Assembly: GCA_019359515.1 (NCBI GenBank)
Contig: JAHHHC010000052.1
Span: forward strand, 1 to 41,510
Origin: Desmonostoc vinosum HA7617-LM4
GTDB taxonomy: Bacteria; Cyanobacteriota; Cyanobacteriia; Cyanobacteriales; Nostocaceae
Direction: 5' to 3'
DNA: 41,510 nt
The stretch's first letter is position 1. Each line of letters opens with the position of its first letter. Position numbers and translations under genes: made by a program. This document shows, in pieces, positions 1-8,889 of this stretch. Under the pieces are notes generated by a model. The model was not told the origin of the DNA, did no database searches, and saw only the letters and a list, made by a program, of their open reading frames with translations.

Positions 1-59
1 TCATACATGGTTGGTAATACTTCTTTTGCCGATAGCGGCGGATCACTTTGATACATCAT
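1..59 (-). CDS. Uma2-family protein, 5' end only (cut by window edge)
   Basis: Only the first 19 codons lie in the window; the gene runs leftwards off the edge. The start is a double ATG at 59-57 and 56-54, and the reading begins MMYQSDPPLSAKEVLPTMY. Bases 1-56 are identical to bases 846-901, the 5' end of the neighbouring gene, so this is a tandem paralogue of that Uma2-type gene. Its start lies 11 bases beyond the stop of the upstream copy, so the two are probably cotranscribed. Function is inferred only from the paralogue. Confidence 0.75.
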   Translation of the reverse strand, partial: MMYQSDPPLSAKEVLPTMY

Positions 60-70
60 TGTAGCTCAAG

Positions 71-901
71 TTAATCTAAATCGGGTTCAATGCCAAGCGA
101 TCGCAGTTGTGCTACCAAACGTTCAGCGCGTTGCTTTTCTTGTTCGGCACGCTGTTCTTGTTGTTGAGCGCGCTGTTCTTGCTGTTGGGCGCGTTGCTCT
201 TGTTGTTGGGCACGCTGTTCTTGTTGTTGGGCACGTTGCTCTTGTTGTTGGGCGGGAGTCAACATCCAGTTCCCTACCCCATCATACCAACGTAACCAAG
301 TATGTTCTATATCTTGATAGCGTCCTTGCCACACACCCAAACCTAATTCTAATTCTGGTATCCAAAAGCGTTCATCTTCTAACTCTACTGCTCTGTAACG
401 ACCCCCATCTAACTTGAACATCTTAAAATCATGACTATAACGGTCAAAGATAGTATAGTAGGGGATACGCAGTATTTGCTCATATACTTGCCATTTTGTG
501 GGGGGTTGTTCAACTGAGCGTAATGTTTGCCCTAAGTCTTCTTTTTCTGTGCCTGGAGAAAGCAACTCCACCATAATAAAAGGATTTACCCCTTCTTGCC
601 AGACTACGTAGCTTAAACGTAAATCTCGTTGTTCATACAAACGCTCGCCACCGACGACTGCAAACCAATCTGGTCTTTTGTACCAGAGTGTGTGTCGCAC
701 ATCGTAATACAGATTGAGGTCGCTGGCAACAAATATTTGCTCGCTGGGGTAGTTTGGTGGGCGAAAGGTTTCGTCTAGTAAACGCGGCTGTAATAAATGA
801 AACTCATCCGGCAAACCTGGTTCCTCTGGATCTTCACTAGGAAGATCATACATGGTTGGTAATACTTCTTTTGCCGATAGCGGCGGATCACTTTGATACA
901 T
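71..901 (-). CDS. Uma2-family (DUF820) PD-(D/E)xK nuclease-like protein with a glutamine-rich coiled-coil tail
   Basis: About 276 residues. The core (about residues 55-200) resembles the Uma2/DUF820 fold, a restriction-endonuclease-like family greatly expanded in cyanobacteria. A PDWF segment, then PFIMVELLSPGTEKED and a downstream K-WQVYEQI, correspond to the expected acidic and lysine positions of the PD-(D/E)xK core. No substrate is established for most members. The last 60 residues are five copies of AQQQEQR followed by a charged helix, predicted to be a coiled coil. The ATG at 901 is preferred: it matches the second Met of the tandem paralogue, and AGGA lies upstream; a TTG at 907 is the alternative. 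The neighbour to the left is a near-identical duplicate at its 5' end. Confidence 0.85.
   Translation of the reverse strand: MYQSDPPLSAKEVLPTMYDLPSEDPEEPGLPDEFHLLQPRLLDETFRPPNYPSEQIFVASDLNLYYDVRHTLWYKRPDWFAVVGGERLYEQRDLRLSYVVWQEGVNPFIMVELLSPGTEKEDLGQTLRSVEQPPTKWQVYEQILRIPYYTIFDRYSHDFKMFKLDGGRYRAVELEDERFWIPELELGLGVWQGRYQDIEHTWLRWYDGVGNWMLTPAQQQEQRAQQQEQRAQQQEQRAQQQEQRAQQQEQRAEQEKQRAERLVAQLRSLGIEPDLD
147..251. repeat. 21-bp tandem repeat, five copies, inside the Uma2-like gene
   Basis: Five in-frame 21-base units encode AQQQEQR on the minus strand, with only a few third-position differences between units. Such tracts can change copy number by slippage, lengthening or shortening the predicted coiled coil without shifting frame. 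Confidence 0.9.
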
Positions 902-1034
902 TATCAAGCAGTCCTGACGAGACTCTCAACTCTATTATGGAATGTATGCTCAACGAATAACCGAAAAAGAAAATGATACAGGGTAAGTCAATTTCTTTAT
1001 GGGGGTTCTGTCCCCTGCCTCCTTTCCTCTTTTT

Positions 1035-1098
1035 GACTGAGTTAAAATACTCATTAGTGAAGCTCAAAGACTCATTAATGAGTATTAAATACTCAGTC
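1035..1098. repeat. Long imperfect inverted repeat rich in TGAGT/ACTCA
   Basis: The left arm starts GACTGAGT and continues ATACTCATTAGTGA; the right arm, read in reverse complement, gives GACTGAGT then ATACTCATTAATGA. That is 8 plus 14 paired positions with one mismatch and a small internal loop, around a 10-base loop. The right arm itself holds a smaller palindrome (TGAGTAT-TAA-ATACTCA). It lies between two minus-strand genes and could be a transcript-end structure, an operator array or a small mobile remnant. Confidence 0.65.
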
Positions 1099-1158
1099 GC
1101 GAGTTTTTAGAAGCAGGAAACGATAAAAACAAATGCAACTCTGTTGTCGTGATTAGAG

Positions 1159-1503
1159 TTAATTGGTAGACTCAATTAACTTGAAACCCCAAGGTTTGAG
1201 TACTGCGATCGCTGTTTCTATATCTACCCCTTCATAAACTTCCCATTCCAGTGGGTGATCTTTAGGATGTCCGTCGCCTACATTGCCAGCAACTTTAATT
1301 ACTGGAAAGCCTGCCACGCGATGACGTTCCATCCCTTTTGGCAAAGCTAGGTGAAGTTTATGACCGACAAACTTTGATGTACTAGAATTAGCTACAGATT
1401 CACGGACTAAACAGATATCACCAGCAGTCCCCCAAGTAGTTTGGTAAATGTAAAGGAAAGAGATATAGGCTTCTGGCTTGATGGATCTTTTTAGAACTTG
1501 CAT
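1159..1503 (-). CDS. Hypothetical protein, 114 aa
   Basis: I do not recognise the family. The start ATG at 1503 is preceded by AAGGA at a normal distance (GTAAGGATTACAGATAATG), which supports real translation. The protein has no signal peptide or membrane segment, is rich in Gly, His and Pro in its middle (ALPKGMERHRVAGFPVIKVAG), and ends in a mixed alpha/beta stretch. It could be a small single-domain cytoplasmic protein. It stands alone: the spacer to the divergent metH is about 390 bases and full of repeat sequence. Confidence 0.6.
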   Translation of the reverse strand: MQVLKRSIKPEAYISFLYIYQTTWGTAGDICLVRESVANSSTSKFVGHKLHLALPKGMERHRVAGFPVIKVAGNVGDGHPKDHPLEWEVYEGVDIETAIAVLKPWGFKLIESTN

Positions 1504-1889
1504 TATCTGTAATCCTTACACGATGAGTGAAAAATCACACTAGTTTTTTTTATCAACGGTTACAGCTACTTTAATTTTGCAACCCTAATCAAAATAACGT
1601 TTATAGCGTTTTGATAGCAATCGTGCAAGAAACTTTTATAAAACATCCTTGGGACTGGGGAATGGGGAACTTGGGGTTCCCGCTCTCGGAGGGAGTCGGG
1701 ATGAGGGGTAATGGGGAATTGTCATTGATTATTCTCCGCGTTCCCTCATCTCCCGGTTGGTGAGCGGAGTCGAACCACATCTCCCCCATTTAATCAAACC
1801 CTAACGACACTCTCGCAATTGTGGAAAATAATAGATTAAGTGCAGTATCACAAAACTCACTGACATTTCCTTATTTTCTCTAGGAAACT
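1504..1889. other. Spacer with GGGGAAT-type short repeats upstream of metH
   Basis: Bases 1650-1790 hold G-rich repeat material (GGGGAATGGGGAAC and related units) typical of Nostoc-type spacers. An open frame at 1601-1789 is made of this repeat and is not credible as a gene. I see no B12-box or cobalamin-riboswitch consensus before metH. The metH start has AGGAAACT just upstream. Confidence 0.6.
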
Positions 1890-4800
1890 ATGACTCATTC
1901 TTTCCTTGAACGCTTGCATAGTCCAAATTGCCCGGTTATCGTTTTTGACGGTGCAATGGGAACTAATTTACAAACGCAAAATCTGACAGCTGATGATTTC
2001 GGCGGCCCTCAGTATGAAGGTTGTAACGAATATTTAGTCCACACTAAACCTGAAGCTGTCGCTAAGGTTCACCGCGACTTTCTCGCTGCTGGTGCAGATG
2101 TAATTGAAACGGATACTTTTGGTAGTGCTTCGATTGTACTAGCTGAGTATGATTTGGCAGATCAGGCTTATTACCTCAGCAAGACAGCTGCTGAATTGGC
2201 GAAGCGTGTGGCTGCTGAATTTTCTACGCCAGATAAACCCCGGTTTGTCGCCGGTTCTATTGGCCCCACAACTAAACTGCCAACTTTGGGACATATTGAC
2301 TTTGACACGATGAAGGCGTCCTTTGCTGAACAAGCAGAGGCACTGTGGGATGGTGGTGTTGATTTATTTATTGTGGAAACTTGCCAAGATGTGCTGCAAA
2401 TCAAAGCTGCATTGAATGGTATTGAGGAGGTGTTTGCTAAAAAAGGCGATCGCCGGCCGTTGATGGTTTCTGTAACAATGGAAAGCATGGGGACAATGTT
2501 GGTAGGTACAGAAATTAGTGCTGTACTAACAATTTTAGAACCCTATAAAATTGATATTCTCGGTCTCAACTGTGCCACTGGCCCAGACTTGATGAAACCA
2601 CACATCAAATATCTCTCGGAACATTCGCCTTTTATTGTTTCTTGTGTTCCTAACGCGGGTTTGCCTGAGAATGTTGGTGGTCAAGCGCACTACCGTTTAA
2701 CACCTGTGGAATTACGCATGGCGCTAATGCATTTTGTTGAAGATTTGGGTGTCCAAGTGATCGGGGGTTGCTGTGGGACGCGTCCAGAACACATTCAACA
2801 ATTAGCAGAAGTTGCCAAAGACTTGAAGCCAAAAGTTAGACAGCCTAGCTTAGAACCAGCGGCTGCATCAATTTATATAACTCAACCTTATGACCAAGAT
2901 AATTCTTTCTTGATTGTAGGTGAACGTCTCAACGCCAGTGGTTCTAAAAAGTGCCGCGAATTGCTGAACGCGGAAGATTGGGATGGACTGGTGTCAATGG
3001 CGAGAAGTCAGGTAAAGGAAGGCGCACATATCCTTGATGTCAATGTGGACTATGTAGGACGTGACGGTGTGCGGGATATGCACGAGTTAGTTTCTCGCGT
3101 CGTCAATAATATTACCCTCCCCTTAATGCTCGACTCTACCGAATGGGAAAAGATGGAGGCGGGGTTAAAAGTAGCTGGTGGTAAATGCTTGCTGAACTCC
3201 ACCAACTATGAAGACGGGGAACCGCGCTTTTTGAAGGTGCTGGAATTGGCGAAAAAGTACGGTGCAGGCGTAATCATTGGTACTATCGATGAGGATGGCA
3301 TGGCGCGGACAGCCGAGAAAAAGTTTGCGATTGCTGGGCGGGCTTACCGTCAAGCTGTAGAATATGGTATACCTCCTACGGAGATATTTTTCGATACATT
3401 GGCTCTACCTATTTCTACAGGGATTGAAGAAGACCGGGAAAACGGCAAAGCCACAATCGAATCCATCCGCCGCATTCGCCAAGAATTACCAGGATGCCAT
3501 GTAATTTTGGGTGTCTCTAATATATCTTTCGGTCTGAGTCCGGCATCACGAATAGTGCTGAACTCGATGTTTTTGCATGAGGCGATGATGGCGGGAATGG
3601 ATGCAGCTATAGTTAGCGCTAGCAAAATATTACCACTAGCCAAAATTGAGGCACATCATCAAGAAGTTTGTCGCCAGTTAATTTATGATCAGCGTCAATT
3701 TGAGGGTAATGTCTGCGTTTACGACCCCTTGACTGAGCTTACCACGTTGTTTGCAGGGGTAACGACAAAACGCGATCGCGGCGTTGACGAAAATCTTCCC
3801 ATCGAAGAACGTCTCAAGCGCCATATTATCGATGGCGAACGCATTGGTTTAGAAGCACAACTGACAAAAGCCTTAGAACAATATCCCCCCTTAGAGATTA
3901 TCAATACTTTCTTGCTAGATGGCATGAAAGTAGTGGGTGAATTGTTCGGTTCCGGACAGATGCAGCTACCTTTCGTTTTGCAATCTGCGGAAACTATGAA
4001 AGCGGCGGTAGCTTTTCTAGAACCGTTCATGGAAAAGTCGGAATCTGGTAATAATGCCAAGGGAACCTTTATCATCGCCACAGTCAAAGGGGATGTCCAT
4101 GATATCGGTAAAAACTTGGTAGATATCATCTTATCAAACAACGGCTATAAGGTGATTAACTTGGGGATTAAGCAACCGGTGGAAAACATTATCCAAGCCT
4201 ACCAAGAGCATAAAGCTGATTGTATTGCCATGAGTGGTTTGCTAGTAAAATCCACCGCCTTTATGAAAGAGAATTTGGAGGTATTCAACGAAAAGGGAAT
4301 TACCGTACCCGTGATTTTAGGCGGTGCGGCACTGACACCTAAATTTGTCCATGAAGATTGCCAAAACACTTATAAGGGTAAAGTTGTTTATGGTCGAGAT
4401 GCCTTTTCTGATTTGCATTTCATGGATAAATTAATGCCTGCCAAGACTGTTGGTAACTGGGATGATTTGCAAGGATTTTTGGATGATGTTGCTGAAACTA
4501 CAGAATTAGATAACCAAAAATTAGAACTCGTCAACGAAGACTCCCCAGTCCCCATTACCCCTAATCCCCAGTCCCCACTCCCCACAGATACCCGCCGTTC
4601 TGAAGCCGTAGCGATAGATATTGAACGTCCCACGCCACCTTTTTGGGGAACAAAGTTATTGCAGCCTGGTGATATTCCCTTTGAAGAAATATTCTGGCAT
4701 TTGGATTTACAAGCTTTGATTGCGGGACAATGGCAATTCCGCAAGCCGAAGGAACAATCTAAGGAAGAGTATCAGGATTTTTTGACGCAGAAGGTGTATC

Positions 4801-5432
4801 CTGTGCTGGAGGTTTGGAAGCAACGAATTATTGAGGAGAATTTGTTACATCCACAGATAATTTATGGATATTTTCCTTGTCAGGCTGAGGGAAATACTTT
4901 GTATGTTTATGAAACGCACCGCGAAGGTGCAGAGGTAAGAGTAAGTTTTGAGTTTCCCAGACAGAAGTCTTTGAGGCGGTTGTGTATTGCAGATTTCTTC
5001 GCACCGAAAGAGTCGGGGATAATTGATGTGTTTCCGATGCAGGCGGTAACTGTAGGGGAAATTGCCACGGAGTTCGCTCAAAAGTTGTTTGGGGGTAATC
5101 AATACACTGATTATCTGTATTTTCACGGTTTGGCGGTGCAAATAGCAGAGGCGTTGGCTGAGTGGACACACGCCAGAATTCGCCGGGAGTTGGGCTTTGG
5201 TGCTGAGGAACCTGCTAATATTCGGGATATGTTGGCGCAGCGTTATCGTGGTTCGCGGTATAGTTTTGGTTACCCGGCTTGTCCAAATATTCAGGATCAG
5301 TATAAGCAACTGGAACTGTTGGAAACTGACAAGATTAATCTATACATGGATGAAAGTGAACAACTTTATCCAGAACAGTCTACAACGGCGATTATTACCT
5401 ATCACCCAGTAGCGAAATACTTCAGCGCGTAA
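1890..5432 (+). CDS. metH: Cobalamin-dependent methionine synthase
   Basis: 1,180 residues, close to the usual 1,180-1,230. The enzyme transfers the methyl group of 5-methyltetrahydrofolate to homocysteine through methylcobalamin. Domains in order: homocysteine-binding barrel (about 1-320) with the zinc cysteines C228 (GLNCATGP) and C294/C295 (GGCCGT); pterin-binding barrel (about 335-620, starting near [11 protein letters not shown]); B12 cap and B12-binding domains (about 640-870) with D735-x-H737-x-x-G740, where H737 is the cobalt ligand; and the activation domain (about 910-1180) with the S-adenosylmethionine motif R1123-x-x-x-G-Y1128. The ATG follows AGGAAACT. The linker at residues 885-899 is encoded by CCCCAGT-type repeat DNA in frame. 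All key residues are present, so the enzyme should be active. Confidence 0.98.
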   Translation: MTHSFLERLHSPNCPVIVFDGAMGTNLQTQNLTADDFGGPQYEGCNEYLVHTKPEAVAKVHRDFLAAGADVIETDTFGSASIVLAEYDLADQAYYLSKTAAELAKRVAAEFSTPDKPRFVAGSIGPTTKLPTLGHIDFDTMKASFAEQAEALWDGGVDLFIVETCQDVLQIKAALNGIEEVFAKKGDRRPLMVSVTMESMGTMLVGTEISAVLTILEPYKIDILGLNCATGPDLMKPHIKYLSEHSPFIVSCVPNAGLPENVGGQAHYRLTPVELRMALMHFVEDLGVQVIGGCCGTRPEHIQQLAEVAKDLKPKVRQPSLEPAAASIYITQPYDQDNSFLIVGERLNASGSKKCRELLNAEDWDGLVSMARSQVKEGAHILDVNVDYVGRDGVRDMHELVSRVVNNITLPLMLDSTEWEKMEAGLKVAGGKCLLNSTNYEDGEPRFLKVLELAKKYGAGVIIGTIDEDGMARTAEKKFAIAGRAYRQAVEYGIPPTEIFFDTLALPISTGIEEDRENGKATIESIRRIRQELPGCHVILGVSNISFGLSPASRIVLNSMFLHEAMMAGMDAAIVSASKILPLAKIEAHHQEVCRQLIYDQRQFEGNVCVYDPLTELTTLFAGVTTKRDRGVDENLPIEERLKRHIIDGERIGLEAQLTKALEQYPPLEIINTFLLDGMKVVGELFGSGQMQLPFVLQSAETMKAAVAFLEPFMEKSESGNNAKGTFIIATVKGDVHDIGKNLVDIILSNNGYKVINLGIKQPVENIIQAYQEHKADCIAMSGLLVKSTAFMKENLEVFNEKGITVPVILGGAALTPKFVHEDCQNTYKGKVVYGRDAFSDLHFMDKLMPAKTVGNWDDLQGFLDDVAETTELDNQKLELVNEDSPVPITPNPQSPLPTDTRRSEAVAIDIERPTPPFWGTKLLQPGDIPFEEIFWHLDLQALIAGQWQFRKPKEQSKEEYQDFLTQKVYPVLEVWKQRIIEENLLHPQIIYGYFPCQAEGNTLYVYETHREGAEVRVSFEFPRQKSLRRLCIADFFAPKESGIIDVFPMQAVTVGEIATEFAQKLFGGNQYTDYLYFHGLAVQIAEALAEWTHARIRRELGFGAEEPANIRDMLAQRYRGSRYSFGYPACPNIQDQYKQLELLETDKINLYMDESEQLYPEQSTTAIITYHPVAKYFSA
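4542..4585. repeat. CCCCAGT/CCCCATT-type short tandem repeat inside metH
   Basis: C-rich units matching the heptamer repeats seen in spacers of this window (for example 24008-24050) lie in frame in metH and encode a Ser/Pro-rich linker between the B12-binding and activation domains. The frame stays open through it. Confidence 0.75.
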
Positions 5433-5445
5433 CTTTAGTTTCTAG

Positions 5446-5471
5446 CCCCCTTTTTGTCAATGAAAAGGGGG
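5446..5471 (+). terminator. Terminator-like hairpin after metH
   Basis: A perfect nine-pair stem (CCCCCTTTT with AAAAGGGGG) and an 8-base loop starts 13 bases after the metH stop. It is followed by an AT-rich stretch rather than a run of T, so it may be a weak terminator or a 3'-end stabiliser. Confidence 0.5.
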
Positions 5472-5480
5472 TAATGAATA

Positions 5481-5645
5481 GACTTCTTGCAAAAATACTT
5501 GAACCGTCAGAGACTCAAGTCTCTGCCTAATAGCAAAAGTCCGTTGAAACGGACTAAAAATACTGTTATTAGTCGGTTGAAACCGACTTGAGTTATCAGC
5601 CAGAAAATTTATTTTCTGGCGAGTATCCGACTTTTGCAAGAGGTC
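5481..5645. mobile_element. Miniature inverted-repeat element with TA flanks and four hairpins
   Basis: The ends are inverted repeats: GACTTCTTGCAAAA at the left and TTTTGCAAGAGGTC at the right (reverse complement GACCTCTTGCAAAA). Both are flanked by TA, as for IS630/Tc1-mariner-type insertions. Inside are four perfect stem-loops at 5508-5525, 5538-5555, 5571-5588 and 5599-5620. The second and third share a TGAA loop, and their stems differ by a compensated base pair. There is no coding capacity, so it would depend on a transposase elsewhere. A structured RNA cannot be excluded. Confidence 0.65.
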
Positions 5646-5659
5646 TAATGCTTATGAGC

Positions 5660-5885
5660 AAAATTACAGATGTCAGCTAGAGCCAGTTTTCTTAGGCACA
5701 AAGACAAGGCAGTGCGTTGCGGAGCGAGTGTGGTCTTGGGGAGCCAGTCCTTTGCGGGGGTTCCCCCCGTTGTAGGAACTGGCGTGGTTTCCCCCATGAA
5801 CAACTCGCATTGGGGTTTCCCCCTTTGTAGCAAGTGTCATCGGGTTCCCCGACTTGTTCGCTCTTAGCGTTCCCGCAGGAAGGTT
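5660..5885. repeat. GC-rich spacer repeat cluster
   Basis: Contains several palindromic GC-rich blocks such as GCGGGGGTTCCCCCCG and TTCCCGCAGGAAGG. Similar material recurs at about 9830-9875, 11701-11785, 15425-15510, 22200-22310 and 23865-23965. Open frames here on both strands are repeat-derived and not believable genes. Confidence 0.6.
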
Positions 5886-5938
5886 TTGGTTTACGTAATG
5901 GATAAAAAATATCTAATATACACATTCGTGAACTCTGA

Positions 5939-8347
5939 TTAAACAATCGCTAGTGCAGATAAATTACCGCTATAACCAGTAATTTCAATGATGGCATCTG
6001 TTTTGGCATTAAAACCACTAACAGCATCATTCAAAGCTAAGAATGTTCGTCGATTAGAATTATTAATAGGATCTGTACTGGCATTACCTAAACTAAACGT
6101 TGCCGCTTGATTAGCAACAAAATTAGTTGCATCCAACAAGCCTTGAATTTTAAACTCACTGAGAGTACTAATACTGCCTAATTCCATAACATTAGCGGCA
6201 CTAATAGCTTTTGGTGCATCGATTTTATCTGTGCCAATTTTGAAATCTTTAATTACATCAAAATTGGATAATAACGAATCTTTCAGTTGATGAAAAACGA
6301 ATGTATCGCTACCATTACCACCAGTTAAAATATCTCCACCAGCACCACCATTGAGAATATCATTGTTGTTACCGCCAAAGAGTTGATCATTGCCATCAAA
6401 CCCTGAGAGTTCATCGTTACCGTTGTCACCAAAAAGTTGGTCATAGCCATCAAATCCTACCAGTTCATCATTACCATTGCCACCAAAGATTTCGTCATTA
6501 CCTGCTAACCCCAACAGTTCATCGTTACCGTCTCCACCACTAATTTGATCATTGCCTGCATCACCAACTAATTCATCATTACCTTTGCCACCTTTGAGAA
6601 CCAAACCCTCGACTGGATTATCATCATCAATGGTTTTTGATATCAGTTGACCGTTACTATCATAGAAGTAACTAGTTAACGTATCAGTTACACCGTCATT
6701 ATTTTTATCAAATTTCTCTGATGTGAGTTGACCTTTGGCATTGTAGTTGTATGTGGTGACTGCATCAATGGTGCCATTATTGCCTGTGTCAACTTTATAG
6801 GTTGCTAGCTTGCCACTAGTGTTGTAACCATATGTCGAGACTGTATCAATGCTACCATCATTATTTTTATCAAGTTTGTCTGATGTTAGTTGACTTTTGG
6901 CATTGTAGATATATGTGGTGACTGCATCAATGGTGCCGTTGTTACCTGTGTCAACTTTCTTGGTTACTAGCTTGCCACTGGTGTCATAGCTATATGTCGA
7001 GACTTTATCAATTTTGCCATCATTATTGTTGTCGAATTGCTCTGATATCAACCTACCTTTGACATCGTAGATGTAAGCTGTAACTGCATCAAGCTTGCCA
7101 TCATTATTATTATCTGTGGTAGAAGATGTGCGAGCGTAAATAAAAGTGGTAACCTCCTCAGGTTTACCATCACCATTCGAGTCTTGGCTAATAGATGACA
7201 AGTTACCTCTACCATCATACGTATAGCTTGTGACGTAATCAGGTTTGCCATCAGCATTGGAGTCTTCACTAATAGATGTTTGTTTGTTGTTAGTGTTGTA
7301 AGTAAAAGTAGTAATTCTGTCAGCTATCCCATCGCCATTGTCATCATAGCTTGTTGATATCAATTTACCGTTGGTATTGTAGGTAGAGGTGTAACTACTG
7401 CTAGATATGATATTGCGATCGCTGTCAGAGATGGTACTGACATAAGATACTATATTGCCATTGATGTTGTAAGTTTTGACACTATTAACAACGCGATCAG
7501 AATCAACTTGACCGGTTTCGGAATAAGTTTCAGTTTCTAGCTTTCCTTGAGGATCATAAGTGTAATTAACTATAAATGGATTGCCTGAAAAATACGCTAC
7601 AGAAACATCTCCAATTGTTTGCTGATAAGATGTTACTTTACCCTCAGAATTATAAGTATACGTATATATTCTAGTGTCATAAAACCTGCTGCCACCGAAA
7701 GTTTGAGCTGTGATTTGTGTCGGTTTGCCATTAACATCATATTTATAGGTTTCGGTTGTTACGCTACTATCAAAATCACCAGGTAGTCTGCTAGGAAAAC
7801 TGCCTGTTAAGTAACCTTTGGCATCGTAGGTAGCAGTATAGATTTGAGAAGGATCATAATCAATTATGCCGTCTCCATCCTCGTCAAAACCGTCATCAGC
7901 TATGCCATTACCATTCAAGTCAATATTTTCAGATATTAAGTTGCCTCTGGCATCATAAGTGTAGAAAATAGTGAATAAGGTCTCGAATCGAGCTTCGATT
8001 TTGTTATCCTTTTCATCATAAGTATAAAATGTTTCAGATAATGTAATATTTTCATTGAAAAAAGCACTTTCCGATATTTTATTTCCTCTAGAATCATAGG
8101 CATAGATAGTGCCGCTATCAGCCTTGCCGTCATTATTTAAGTCGGTGAGTTCTGATGTCTTATTACCTCTCGCGTCGAAGGTATAGTTAATGACAGATCG
8201 AGCAATTTCACCGACTTTGGAATTAGTGGTTTGAGATATCAAATCACGGGTGATGATTGACTCTGCTATGCCATCGCTGTTGTTGTCTATCTTCTCAGAG
8301 ATGAGGTTGCCACTAGAGTTGTAGGTATAAGTTGTAGTTGATGTCAT
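5939..8347 (-). CDS. Large repetitive surface or secreted protein: YD-like/Ca-binding repeats, RTX repeats, bluetail-like C terminus
   Basis: 802 residues. About residues 1-575 are some 20 units of about 27 residues, each pairing a YD-like strand (TYDARGNLIS) with an acidic loop of the D-x-N-x-D-G type (DNNNDGKID), which resembles EF-hand or thrombospondin type 3 calcium sites. About residues 585-680 are RTX nonapeptides (GGNGNDELVG type). The last 115 residues (FDVIKDFKIGTDKID through EITGYSGNLSAL) match my memory of the bluetail domain found at the C terminus of cyanobacterial RTX-type surface proteins. There is no N-terminal signal peptide, which fits C-terminal type I secretion. The protein begins directly in a repeat at ATG 8347, with no clear ribosome-binding site, so loss of an N-terminal domain is possible. 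The likely role is calcium-dependent extracellular structure or adhesion. Confidence 0.85.
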   Translation of the reverse strand: MTSTTTYTYNSSGNLISEKIDNNSDGIAESIITRDLISQTTNSKVGEIARSVINYTFDARGNKTSELTDLNNDGKADSGTIYAYDSRGNKISESAFFNENITLSETFYTYDEKDNKIEARFETLFTIFYTYDARGNLISENIDLNGNGIADDGFDEDGDGIIDYDPSQIYTATYDAKGYLTGSFPSRLPGDFDSSVTTETYKYDVNGKPTQITAQTFGGSRFYDTRIYTYTYNSEGKVTSYQQTIGDVSVAYFSGNPFIVNYTYDPQGKLETETYSETGQVDSDRVVNSVKTYNINGNIVSYVSTISDSDRNIISSSSYTSTYNTNGKLISTSYDDNGDGIADRITTFTYNTNNKQTSISEDSNADGKPDYVTSYTYDGRGNLSSISQDSNGDGKPEEVTTFIYARTSSTTDNNNDGKLDAVTAYIYDVKGRLISEQFDNNNDGKIDKVSTYSYDTSGKLVTKKVDTGNNGTIDAVTTYIYNAKSQLTSDKLDKNNDGSIDTVSTYGYNTSGKLATYKVDTGNNGTIDAVTTYNYNAKGQLTSEKFDKNNDGVTDTLTSYFYDSNGQLISKTIDDDNPVEGLVLKGGKGNDELVGDAGNDQISGGDGNDELLGLAGNDEIFGGNGNDELVGFDGYDQLFGDNGNDELSGFDGNDQLFGGNNNDILNGGAGGDILTGGNGSDTFVFHQLKDSLLSNFDVIKDFKIGTDKIDAPKAISAANVMELGSISTLSEFKIQGLLDATNFVANQAATFSLGNASTDPINNSNRRTFLALNDAVSGFNAKTDAIIEITGYSGNLSALAIV
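6710..7033. repeat. 162-bp internal tandem duplication in the repetitive surface-protein gene
   Basis: Two consecutive 54-codon blocks, each two YD/Ca units, are nearly identical at DNA level. The same CATTGTAG...ATGTGGTGACTGCATC landmark recurs exactly 162 bases apart (6741 and 6903). This points to recent expansion of the repeat domain. Confidence 0.8.
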
Positions 8348-8889
8348 AAATTTGATGTCTGTTTACTGAGAAAGAATAAGGGACAGGAAAGAAGCAGAAT
8401 TAGAGGAATTTGAATCTCAATTTTTTTGTTGCAACTGGATAGAAAATGGAGTTTTTCAATCACTATAAGGAATCCATGGTATACACATGAGTCAAAAATC
8501 AACTCACCAAAGCTTTAAGCTGGTAGAGTGCGTTATGAAAAAAAGTCATAATCTACTGAGGCAATGATGATGTGTTGTGCTTGGCAACAACACAACCTAC
8601 AACGCTGAATTAAGTAAGCAAGATTATTCTAGTGTGTGAGAAGTTACTCTGTCGGCTAAATTAATATCTGGTAAGGAAGTGTAATGTAGTAAGCAATTAA
8701 CCTACCGGATTTCGATTAAATTTCTTTATTTTGAAAGATAATTTATGATTGTGGTTACAAATAAAAGTGATTTAATTCTTGCTAGATTCAGTGAAAGTGC
8801 GATCGCATCATGAATAAATATTATAATGTGAAGCAATGAGTAAAGGCGAAGACTCGATATAAGCCTTTTTTGCAGAAACAGAAATATCG
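8348..8889. other. 542-base spacer, no gene seen
   Basis: AT-rich upstream region of the minus-strand surface-protein gene. One perfect 7-bp hairpin is visible at 8572-8593 (GTGTTGT/ACAACAC around GCTTGGCA), and one GCGATCGC octamer near 8800. The open frame on the minus strand at 8726-8962 overlaps a better plus-strand candidate and looks non-coding. Confidence 0.5.

Noticed and set aside
1601-1789. 62-codon open frame upstream of metH
   Set aside because: It is built from G-rich tandem spacer repeat; such repeats give chance open frames.
1790-1889. Possible cobalamin riboswitch before metH
   Set aside because: No B12-box consensus or paired leader structure could be seen, and the spacer is short and partly repeat.
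5670-5946. Overlapping small open frames on both strands between the hairpin element and the surface-protein gene
   Set aside because: The DNA is GC-rich palindromic repeat that recurs in other spacers, with no start signals.
7048-7269. Alternative-frame ORF inside the repetitive surface-protein gene
   Set aside because: Regular repeats keep other frames open; the frame with YD, RTX and bluetail features is clearly the real one.
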